Source: Polyangia bacterium
GTDB taxonomy: Bacteria > Myxococcota_A > Polyangia > Polyangiales > Polyangiaceae
Assembly: GCA_030433055.1 (NCBI GenBank)
Contig: JAUILJ010000428.1
Span: 1-6,941, forward strand
Direction of reading: 5' to 3'
DNA length: 6,941 nt
The number at the start of each line of letters is the position of its first letter. Position 1 is the stretch's first letter. A model generated the notes under the pieces. The model did not search any database. It was not told the origin of the DNA and saw only the letters and a program-made list of their open reading frames with translations. Position numbers and translations under genes: made by a program. This document shows, in pieces, positions 1 through 5,751 of this stretch.

Positions 1-166
1 GCTTCGGAACGCGCGCCAGCCTTCGAGTGCACCCGTGATTCCCGTTAGCGGGTCAGCGATCGCATCGCCGACATAGCCGATTTCCCCGGCCGCATCGGCC
101 AAAGCGCGGCTCAGCCCGCCAATCAATGGTTCCAAGCGCACCTCGCTCAGCAAGCTCGAGGTCTCC
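1..166. other. Left-edge segment without an assignable plus-strand gene
   Basis: All three plus-strand frames are interrupted here: TAG at 46-48 in frame 1, TAG at 74-76 in frame 2 (the TamB frame) and TGA at 36-38 in frame 3. After TAG 74 the TamB frame is open but has no ATG, GTG or TTG before GTG 167. The minus-strand frame whose codons cover 163-165, 160-162 and so on is open to the left edge. It reads as a plausible protein (for example ALADAAGEIGYVGDAIADPL) with about 70% G/C at third positions by hand count. I cannot tell whether this is the start of a minus-strand gene, an inversion or join point, or chance. Confidence 0.5.
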
Positions 167-3103
167 GTGCAGCGGGACGACGTGAAGGTGGTCGGGCACG
201 CGAGCAGGCTCGACATCCTGGGCAAGCGCATCGACCTCAAGAACCTGGTCGTCACGGGCGCTGGCGGAACACTGACGGGCTCTGCGACCCTCACCCCCAA
301 AGATCTCCGTGCGGATATTCGCGGCAGCGGCGTCAACCTATCGGCGTTCTCCCACGCGCTCGGCCTCGCTCGCCACACTCTCGAAGGCACGCTGAACGTG
401 GACGCCAACGTACACCTGCAGGAGGACGCCTCGTCTGGCTATGTGTCGGTGAGCCTGGGCGATGGCAGCGTGATGGGCCTCGAGGGCATCGCCTTGAGCG
501 CGCGCTCCACCTTTCAGGACAGCCGCGTCAGCGGCGGGGGCCAGCTCACGATCACTGACCTGGGCGCTGTAGGCGCGGACTGGAAAGGGAAGGTCGACGG
601 CAACCCACTGGAGCTCGCCGCGTGGAAACGAGCCATCGGGAGCGCCAACATCAACGCCGACCGGGTGAGCCTGGCAGGGCTGGAGTTCCGACTCAAGAAC
701 CAGGGCGTCGACTCCGTGAAAGGCAAAGCCACGCTCAACCTGCGCGTGAACCGAGAGGACCCCGAGGAGCTCCCGACGGTGTACTTCGTGGCGGGGACAC
801 AGGGCCTCGACGTTGGCTTCCACACGGAAGATAAAAAGACCGAGGAGCGCAAGGACTACCGCGTCCGCGAGCTGGACGTCCAAACCAGCGGTGTGATCAA
901 CGGGACCACTGGCCAAACCCAGGCCTCGACGCGCATCTACGACCAGATCGGAGAGCTCGCGTCGCTGAGCGGTACCATCGATCTCGAGCTGCGGCGCTTG
1001 CTCGAAGCCAACGGTCGACAGGCGCTGGACATGCTGTCCAGGGCGCCCATCGACGCGCGCCTCGCGGTGCCAGACCGGCCCCTCGGGCAGCTCCCCACGG
1101 ATCTTCGGCCCAGCGGGTTCGACGGCACCGTCGCCGCGGACGTCCGCGTACGTGGCAGCCTGAGCGAGCCCGACGTGGAGGTCGGTGTCTTTGGCACCGC
1201 GCTCAAGCCGCAGAGCAGTCGCCTGGCTCAACCCTTCGACGCCATCGTGCGCGGGCGCTACATCGCGACGAGCGGCGACTTCGATGCCACCGCGGAGCTG
1301 AAGGTGAAAGGGCGCCGCGTGGCTTTGGGCAAGAGCTCGGGCAACGCGAGCTGGGCTGGCATCAAGGCGGGGCGCCCGCTGTCAGAGGACTGGTGGCAGG
1401 TCGGCGCGACCCTCAAGCTGGAGGACTTGCCCCTGGAGGCGTTCCCCCCATTCTCCGACAACTACGTGCAAGCCAAGCTCGCAGGCAGCCTCAGCGCTCA
1501 GCGCTCCAAAGGCAAGGCGCTGGTAGTCGCCAGCGTGAAGGTCAAGGATCCGATCCTGGACCGGGTCCGCCTGGGGCAGGGCTCGATTAGTTTCCGCTCG
1601 GATAATGATCGGGCTGATGCAACGTTGCGGCTGAGCGATGCCGCCGGCAACCTCGAGGCCAGCTTGCGCACCGGACTCGAGTGGGTAGACCTCCTCCCCG
1701 CGCTCGACGAGCGCGCGAGCGTTCGCGTCGATCTCAGCGCCAAGAACTACGACGCCGTGGTTCTGCAACCCTTCCTCGATCGCATGTTCACCCAGGTGAG
1801 CGGTCGCGTCGACGGGAAGTTCCACGCAATCCTGCGCCGCCGCGACACCGGCCCCGACACGCCTGGGCCCGCGTGGACGGGTACCATCGATGGCTCCGCG
1901 AAGGTTCGGGAAGGGGTGCTTCAGATCACGACGCTGGGCCTAGAACTCGAGGACGTGCGCTTCGCGGTCACCGCCAAGAGCGACGGGGTCGGAACGTCGG
2001 TGGAGCTGTCAGGTCTCAAAGCCAAGGTGCGCTCCGACATCGACAACGTCGAAGGCACCTCCCGCTTCTATCTGACAGGGTTGGACCTGACCCGCGGCGC
2101 CGGTTGGCTCCGTATGGATTCAGTGCCGCTCTTGCTCGAGGGCGTGAACCAGGGCACGGGGACCGGCTACGCCACCTTCCGCATGGAGAAGATCGAAGAG
2201 GGCATGCTCCTCGAGCTCAACATCCCTCGCCTGGAAGCGCGCCTGCCCCGGTCCTCCTCCCGCTCGGTCTACGACGTCGATGACAACCCGGATATCCAGG
2301 TCGCCCAGCTACTGCGGGAGCCGAAGCGCTCCAGCGACGAGAAGCCTTCCCTGTGGTTGGTTCCGATCAAGCTGGGGCGCGAAGTCCGAGTCACGCGCAG
2401 CGACATGGAGGTCTACGTGCGAGGGGAACCCACGCTGCGCCTAGCCGCCAAGCCCTCGCTCGAAGGTTTCGTCGAGCTCGTCCCGGGGGGCCGAATCCCC
2501 GCCCTGGGCAAGGCGTTCGTGATCGAGCGTGGACTGATCAGCTTCGACACGGGAGATCCTACGGATCCTCACCTGAACGCGACCGCGTCCTGGCGCGCGG
2601 GCGACAACACCACGATCTACGTCGACGTGACGGGCACGCTCAAGCACGCGGAGCTCGGGCTGCGCAGCGATCCGCCCAAGCCGGAGCCTGAAATCATCGC
2701 GCTCATGCTGGGTGGGGTCAGCACCACCGGCGAGGACCAACAAACTGCCGCGGGCGCCGACAACGCCGGCGGCGGCACCGGCTCCGCTGCGGTGAACATC
2801 GGGGGCGGCGTGGCTGCCATCGGCCTGAACGAACTCCTCGCGGATACGCCGCTTGGAGGCGTGGAGCTGCGCGCGGACGCCACCTCCAAGGCCGCGCCGT
2901 CATACACCGCAGCCTACCGCGCGAGCAGCAAGGTCTACTTCGAAGGGACCTATCAAGCCGCAGACAACAGCGGCATCGACGACACCGTCAAAGAAGGCTT
3001 CACGGGCACCGTCGACTATCGCTTCCTACCCAACTGGTCGCTGCGCACACAGATCGGGAACACCGGCACGGCGCTGGACCTGATCTGGCAGTACCGCTAC
3101 TAG
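167..3103 (+). CDS. tamB: Translocation/assembly module TamB (DUF490) family protein, N-terminus apparently missing
   Basis: This is a TamB/AsmA-like protein of the class that forms a long hydrophobic beta-groove between inner and outer membrane and serves phospholipid transport or outer-membrane protein assembly. The 978 residues are mostly short alternating beta-strand repeats. The TamB C-terminal domain is clear: around residues 766-848 comes the family pattern of a GGRIPALGKAFVIERGLISF strand, then DPTDPHLNATASW, a VDVTGTLKHAEL strand and SDPPKPEPEIIALMLGG. The protein ends in an amphipathic strand closing LDLIWQYRY, as TamB proteins do. A Gly/Ala-rich insert lies at about residues 857-885. 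GTG 167 is the only start after the in-frame TAG at 74, with GAGG at 158-161 five bases before it. Full TamB proteins are usually longer and begin with a membrane anchor; none is present, and the first residues already look like mid-repeat strands. The gene may therefore be 5' truncated, frameshifted or rearranged. No tamA-like gene is in view. Confidence 0.86.
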   Translation: MQRDDVKVVGHASRLDILGKRIDLKNLVVTGAGGTLTGSATLTPKDLRADIRGSGVNLSAFSHALGLARHTLEGTLNVDANVHLQEDASSGYVSVSLGDGSVMGLEGIALSARSTFQDSRVSGGGQLTITDLGAVGADWKGKVDGNPLELAAWKRAIGSANINADRVSLAGLEFRLKNQGVDSVKGKATLNLRVNREDPEELPTVYFVAGTQGLDVGFHTEDKKTEERKDYRVRELDVQTSGVINGTTGQTQASTRIYDQIGELASLSGTIDLELRRLLEANGRQALDMLSRAPIDARLAVPDRPLGQLPTDLRPSGFDGTVAADVRVRGSLSEPDVEVGVFGTALKPQSSRLAQPFDAIVRGRYIATSGDFDATAELKVKGRRVALGKSSGNASWAGIKAGRPLSEDWWQVGATLKLEDLPLEAFPPFSDNYVQAKLAGSLSAQRSKGKALVVASVKVKDPILDRVRLGQGSISFRSDNDRADATLRLSDAAGNLEASLRTGLEWVDLLPALDERASVRVDLSAKNYDAVVLQPFLDRMFTQVSGRVDGKFHAILRRRDTGPDTPGPAWTGTIDGSAKVREGVLQITTLGLELEDVRFAVTAKSDGVGTSVELSGLKAKVRSDIDNVEGTSRFYLTGLDLTRGAGWLRMDSVPLLLEGVNQGTGTGYATFRMEKIEEGMLLELNIPRLEARLPRSSSRSVYDVDDNPDIQVAQLLREPKRSSDEKPSLWLVPIKLGREVRVTRSDMEVYVRGEPTLRLAAKPSLEGFVELVPGGRIPALGKAFVIERGLISFDTGDPTDPHLNATASWRAGDNTTIYVDVTGTLKHAELGLRSDPPKPEPEIIALMLGGVSTTGEDQQTAAGADNAGGGTGSAAVNIGGGVAAIGLNELLADTPLGGVELRADATSKAAPSYTAAYRASSKVYFEGTYQAADNSGIDDTVKEGFTGTVDYRFLPNWSLRTQIGNTGTALDLIWQYRY

Positions 3104-3109
3104 CGCTGG

Positions 3110-3136
3110 GCGCTCGCGCTCAAGGCTTGCGAGCGC
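3110..3136. terminator. Hairpin between the convergent TamB and methyltransferase genes (possible bidirectional terminator)
   Basis: GCGCTCGC at 3110-3117 is exactly complementary to GCGAGCGC at 3129-3136, giving an 8-bp G+C-only-but-one-pair-each stem with an 11-nt loop. It begins 7 nt after the TamB stop and covers the last codons and the TGA stop (3120-3122) of the opposing methyltransferase gene. There is no T-tract on either side, so intrinsic termination is uncertain. Position between two converging genes is the main argument for a terminator role. Confidence 0.45.
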
Positions 3137-3956
3137 TGGCGCAGCCGATGTTGAGCGTCAGCTCGAACTTGCCCTCGGACCAGTACTTGTCGATGGCGTC
3201 GTACGCGTAGCGCAATGGTGCAGACAGCTGGTCCAGAGAAAGGGTCGCCTCGAACTCGGGCACCAGCATCAGCCGCGTCACCGGATCCTCCGCGAACGCG
3301 CGCCCGCTGTCGAAGCCGAGCTGCGTCTGACGAACCTCGATGTCCACGTCGTAGAGCCCCGCCGCTTCCAGCTCTTCCTCCAGCGTCTCCAGGCTGGGGC
3401 GCGCGTCGCCCGCGCCTTCCACCCGCTTGCCGAAGTCGCCCTGGTCGCTCTTCAACGCGTACTCGCGAAACAGGTCGTCGACTTCGATGAAGGAACCACG
3501 GAGGGGCAAAGCCACCAGCGCTTGGCCCCCGGAGTACAGCACCCTGGAGAGCTCGGCCAAGAGCATCGTCCGTTGATGAGCCGTCGCCGTGGGGTGCAAG
3601 AGCAAGCTGTGAGAGAACTCCGCGTCGTTCAGTTCCGTGGGGAATGTAGTCGCGATGCGGTAGTCGAGGGTGCCCTCGGTGACCGTCGCCGCCTTGTTGC
3701 GCGCGAGCTCGATGGCAGGCTCGTTGGCGTCGATGCCGACGATCACACTGCCAGGCAGTCGCTCCACGAGCTGCCGATCGGGGTAACCGGTGCGACAACC
3801 AATGTGAGCCAAGCGGATCGGTCCCCCCGCCAGGAGCATCTCCTGGGCGAGATCCGCGAAGAGCCCCAGATAGCGCGGAACGACGAAGGTCTCGATGACC
3901 GCTGCGTCCGCTGGGCTGAGAGTGAGGGTGCCGGCCACTTGGGGGTCAGGTATCAA
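3120..3956 (-). CDS. Class I SAM-dependent methyltransferase
   Basis: The 278-residue product has a Rossmann-type methyltransferase layout. Motif I is LAHIGCRTGY at residues 49-58 (a GxGxG variant, GCRTG), preceded by a hydrophobic strand. It is followed by VGIDANEPAIELAR at 73-86, in which Asp76 is the expected acidic residue contacting the SAM ribose. A further core strand lies in SRVLYSGGQALVALPL (137-152), the usual post-motif III 'GG..l...P' element. The roughly 120-residue C-terminal part is acidic and helical and probably sets substrate choice; the substrate cannot be read from sequence. No membrane segment or signal peptide is seen, so it is likely cytosolic. The assigned start is a TTG whose only RBS-like run (GAGGG) touches it directly. 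GTG at residue 7 is an alternative without a visible RBS, and an in-frame TGA (plus coordinates 3972-3974) bounds the ORF. It is convergent with TamB and divergent from the M23 peptidase. Confidence 0.82.
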   Translation of the reverse strand: MIPDPQVAGTLTLSPADAAVIETFVVPRYLGLFADLAQEMLLAGGPIRLAHIGCRTGYPDRQLVERLPGSVIVGIDANEPAIELARNKAATVTEGTLDYRIATTFPTELNDAEFSHSLLLHPTATAHQRTMLLAELSRVLYSGGQALVALPLRGSFIEVDDLFREYALKSDQGDFGKRVEGAGDARPSLETLEEELEAAGLYDVDIEVRQTQLGFDSGRAFAEDPVTRLMLVPEFEATLSLDQLSAPLRYAYDAIDKYWSEGKFELTLNIGCASARKP

Positions 3957-4067
3957 CCCTCGGCACCCGAATCAATGGACTGTCAGGCCAGATGTCTGAC
4001 TTTTGCGCGGTAGCGACTCCCCGACGGGAAGCAATCCGTCACCGCGCACGCTATAGGGCTTGGTGAG
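3957..4067. promoter_or_regulatory. Divergent intergenic region for the methyltransferase and M23 peptidase genes
   Basis: These 111 nt separate two genes transcribed away from each other, so they should hold both promoters. I see no convincing -35/-10 pair for a housekeeping sigma factor. A TATAGG-like hexamer at 4052-4057 is too close to the ATG at 4068 to leave room for a leader and RBS. AGGG at 4055-4058 lies 9 nt before that ATG and is the likely RBS of the peptidase gene. The hairpin at 3982-4000 is listed separately. Confidence 0.5.
3982..4000. repeat. Small inverted repeat in the divergent promoter region, followed by TTTT
   Basis: GTCAGGC (3982-3988) pairs with GTCTGAC (3994-4000): seven pairs including one G-T, around a 5-nt loop CAGAT. 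The outer GTCAG/CTGAC arms are perfect. TTTT follows at 4001-4004. On the plus strand this has the shape of a very short intrinsic terminator, but no plus-strand gene lies upstream to terminate. A regulator binding site for one of the flanking genes is as likely, and chance cannot be excluded. Confidence 0.3.
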
Positions 4068-4892
4068 ATGACTCCGGCGGCAGTCTGGACAGCGGTCGCA
4101 GCGGCGGCTTTGACGGCCTTGGGCGGACTTGTACCCCGACTCACCCCGGAAACTCGCTCGCCCGGCGACGAAGCGGGCCCCGACGCGCTCCAGAGCCAGT
4201 GCCCAACCGGAACGCTCCCCGACAACGGGGTCTGCATTCCCGTTCCAACTCGAGAGGATCCCGGGCTGACACCGCTGAGCGCCGAGCAGAACCGCCACCG
4301 CGACAAGCTGGGCAACTGGGTGGTCTACGATCAGATCCCGCGGCGCCCAGATCGGCCCGCTGACTACCGCCGCTATCGCTACCCGATACCGCCCCTGAAG
4401 AGTCAGTCTCTGGTGGTCAGCGGCTATGACCTGCACATGCACGACGCTGACCAGCGCCGTGGCGCCAATCTGAAGGCGATCGGGCACGGCGGGATCGATC
4501 TAGCGCAGCGCCGCAACACCGAGGTCCGCCTCGTCAACCTCGAGCACCAGGTGGGTGACGCGGACGTGGTGTTCGTGGGAGAGTTCTTCGGCAACTCGGT
4601 GGTCACCCGCCACGCGCTGCGAGAGGGCGGGCAGCTCAAAGAATACGTCGTGATCTACGGCCACCTCGGCGGACCTGCGCCTGGACTGAAAGCCGGGGAC
4701 AACGTGCGTGAGGGGTCGCTGCTGGGCTTCGTTGGGGACTCGGGCAGCGCGGGCGACGTGCACTTGCACCTGGAGATCCGCCGTGTACGCCCCAAGGTGG
4801 ACATCTCGCAGCTGGCCGGCTCAGCGATCGCAAAGAGCTCGAACAGCGTGGTCTGCGATCCGCGAAACGTGCTGCCGTTGAAGACGCAGTAG
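4068..4892 (+). CDS. M23 family (LytM-type) zinc metallopeptidase, exported
   Basis: The 274-residue protein carries a complete M23 peptidase domain (about residues 139-240), the fold of lysostaphin/LytM endopeptidases that cut peptide cross-links in peptidoglycan. Zinc ligands are visible: His140 and Asp144 in GHGGIDLA, and His234 in the HLHLE motif (232-236). His232 and His199 (IYGHLGG) are the expected catalytic histidines. The preceding LKAGDNVREGSLLGFVGDSG is the typical beta-hairpin lead-in. The N-terminus has a hydrophobic stretch (about residues 4-22, rich in Ala/Val/Leu) but no Arg or Lys before it, so it is an atypical signal or anchor. Cys45 and Cys56 (CPTGTL...GVCIP) plus Cys263 suggest an oxidising extracytoplasmic location. 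ATG 4068 is the only usable start: TAG at 4011-4013 closes the frame upstream with no start between. Because all catalytic residues are present it is probably an active hydrolase, not an EnvC/NlpD-type degenerate activator. Confidence 0.9.
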   Translation: MTPAAVWTAVAAAALTALGGLVPRLTPETRSPGDEAGPDALQSQCPTGTLPDNGVCIPVPTREDPGLTPLSAEQNRHRDKLGNWVVYDQIPRRPDRPADYRRYRYPIPPLKSQSLVVSGYDLHMHDADQRRGANLKAIGHGGIDLAQRRNTEVRLVNLEHQVGDADVVFVGEFFGNSVVTRHALREGGQLKEYVVIYGHLGGPAPGLKAGDNVREGSLLGFVGDSGSAGDVHLHLEIRRVRPKVDISQLAGSAIAKSSNSVVCDPRNVLPLKTQ

Positions 4893-4903
4893 GCGCAGGC
4901 CGC

Positions 4904-5602
4904 TCAAGGCACGAGCTTGTAGCCGTAGCCGTAGACCGTGAGGATATGCTCCGGCTGGTTGGGGGTCGCCTCGAGCTTCTTCCTCAGTTTGACCACGAAG
5001 TTGTCGATGCTGCGGTTGGTTGGGTTGGCTTCGACACCCCAGATCCGCTCCAAGATCTCCTCCCGCTTCACCGGTTGGCCCTGGCGCTCGTACAGCAGCT
5101 TCAGCAACTCCACCTCGTAGAAGCTGAGCTTCTCCGAGCTGCCATCCTTCTCCAGGAGATGCGCGGACACGTGGACAGTCGCACTACCGATCTGAAAGCT
5201 GTGAACCTCCGATGGCCGATTGAGCCGCCGAAACAGCGCCCGGATCCGCGCGACCAGCTCGCCCACGCTGAACGGCTTGGTGACATAGTCATCCGCGCCA
5301 GAGTCCAAGCCGCGGATCTTGTCGGCTTCTTGAGAGCGCGCCGTGAGCATCACGATCGGCACCGCCGGATCGCTCCGGCGGATCGTCTCACACACTTGGT
5401 AGCCGTTCATGTCCGGCAGCATGAGGTCGAGGAGGATGCAGTCGGGGCGTTCGCTCTTGGCCGCGTCCACGCCGGTGCGCCCGTTGCTGCGGCTCACCAC
5501 ATCGAAGCCCTCGAAACGCAGAGCATCCTCCAGCCCCAGCACGATGTGGGGCTCGTCTTCGATGATCAGGATCTTGCGCTTGCCTGCACCCACCGCTCGC
5601 AA
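4904..5602 (-). CDS. OmpR/PhoB-type response regulator transcription factor
   Basis: This is a two-domain phospho-acceptor DNA-binding regulator of 232 residues, normal length for the OmpR/PhoB subfamily. The receiver domain (about residues 10-124) has the acidic pair Glu15-Asp16, the phosphoacceptor Asp59 in ILLDLMLPDMNG, Thr87 in MLTAR and Lys109 in YVTKPF, so all switch residues are present. A winged-helix output domain follows (about 133-230), with LSFYEVELLKLL, EEILERIWG, the recognition-helix region NRSIDNFVVKLRKKLE and the wing strand HILTVYGYGYKLV. The assigned start is TTG 5602; GTG at 5591-5593 (three codons in) is equally possible, and a TAA (5606-5608) sits just upstream. No histidine kinase gene adjoins it in this window, so the signal and the targets are unknown. 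It is convergent with the M23 peptidase gene (11-nt gap) and lies downstream, on the same strand, of the cysteine-rich protein gene, separated from it by hairpins. Confidence 0.93.
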   Translation of the reverse strand: MRAVGAGKRKILIIEDEPHIVLGLEDALRFEGFDVVSRSNGRTGVDAAKSERPDCILLDLMLPDMNGYQVCETIRRSDPAVPIVMLTARSQEADKIRGLDSGADDYVTKPFSVGELVARIRALFRRLNRPSEVHSFQIGSATVHVSAHLLEKDGSSEKLSFYEVELLKLLYERQGQPVKREEILERIWGVEANPTNRSIDNFVVKLRKKLEATPNQPEHILTVYGYGYKLVP

Positions 5603-5627
5603 CGCTTAACACTGTTGGCCCGCGCCC

Positions 5628-5647
5628 GAAACGCCGTCTGTCGGCGT
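5628..5647. repeat. Short palindrome overlapping one copy of a repeated 9-mer, candidate operator
   Basis: ACGCCG at 5631-5636 and CGGCGT at 5642-5647 are exact reverse complements with a 5-nt spacer. The left arm is part of GAAACGCCG (5628-5636), whose second copy is at 5671-5679. The palindrome centre is about 37 nt upstream of the response regulator TTG, a location suited to an operator or to binding near the -10/-35 region. Autoregulation by the adjacent regulator is an inference only: OmpR-family sites are usually direct repeats about 10-11 bp apart, which is not the arrangement here. Confidence 0.3.
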
Positions 5648-5675
5648 GCCAGGCAACGGAATACACCCCGGAAAC

Positions 5676-5713
5676 GCCGAGAGGCGGCGCGCCTTAGCGC
5701 ACCGCCTCTTGGC
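5676..5713 (-). terminator. Long imperfect hairpin downstream of the cysteine-rich protein gene
   Basis: Arms GCCGAGAGGCGG (5676-5687) and CCGCCTCTTGGC (5702-5713) pair over 12 positions with one G-T pair. After a single C/A mismatch (5688/5701) four more pairs (GCGC/GCGC, 5689-5692 with 5697-5700) close a 4-nt loop. The 38-nt structure begins 38 nt beyond the TGA of the upstream minus-strand gene. Only a short T-run (GTTT on the minus strand) follows, so it is a weak match to a classical intrinsic terminator but a strong secondary structure. Confidence 0.55.
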
Positions 5714-5716
5714 TGT

Positions 5717-5741
5717 GTGACCCCGAGCAGCCTCGGGTCAC
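5717..5741 (-). terminator. Second hairpin just after the stop of the cysteine-rich protein gene
   Basis: GTGACCC (5717-5723) pairs with GGGTCAC (5735-5741), and after one unpaired C (5724) GAG (5725-5727) pairs with CTC (5732-5734). This gives ten pairs around the 4-nt loop CAGC. It starts 10 nt after the minus-strand stop codon at 5752-5754, the usual place for a terminator or a 3'-end stabilising hairpin. No T-tract follows; the other hairpin begins 3 nt further on, so the two stand in tandem. Confidence 0.6.
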
Positions 5742-5751
5742 GCCCGCAGGC

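Larger units (their letters stand above)
5603..5751. promoter_or_regulatory. Intergenic region with hairpins, a palindrome and a 9-nt repeat upstream of the response regulator
   Basis: These 149 nt lie after the stop of the cysteine-rich protein gene and before the response regulator start, both on the minus strand. They should therefore carry a terminator for the former and a promoter for the latter. Visible structure: two hairpins (5676-5713 and 5717-5741), a perfect palindrome ACGCCG-TCTGT-CGGCGT at 5631-5647, and GAAACGCCG at 5628-5636 repeated exactly at 5671-5679 (43 nt offset, each preceded by a C-rich run). No clear sigma-70 hexamers were found. Confidence 0.55.

Noticed and set aside
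338..1231. Long minus-strand open frame (297 codons) inside tamB
   Set aside because: It lies antisense to well-supported TamB coding sequence, has composition typical of a high-GC antisense shadow (rich in Ala, Arg, Val, His) and no recognisable domain.
3100..3798. Second minus-strand frame (232 codons) overlapping the methyltransferase
   Set aside because: It is the Arg/Gly-rich out-of-frame reading of the same strand; the methyltransferase motifs are in the other frame.
4052..4057. TATAGG hexamer as a -10 box for the peptidase gene
   Set aside because: A start site 6-7 nt downstream would leave only about five bases before the ATG and would exclude the AGGG ribosome site; no matching -35 found.
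3972..4487. Minus-strand frame (171 codons) over the intergenic region and the start of the peptidase gene
   Set aside because: No motif, and it is antisense to the M23 peptidase N-terminus; it would also leave the divergent promoter region inside a gene.
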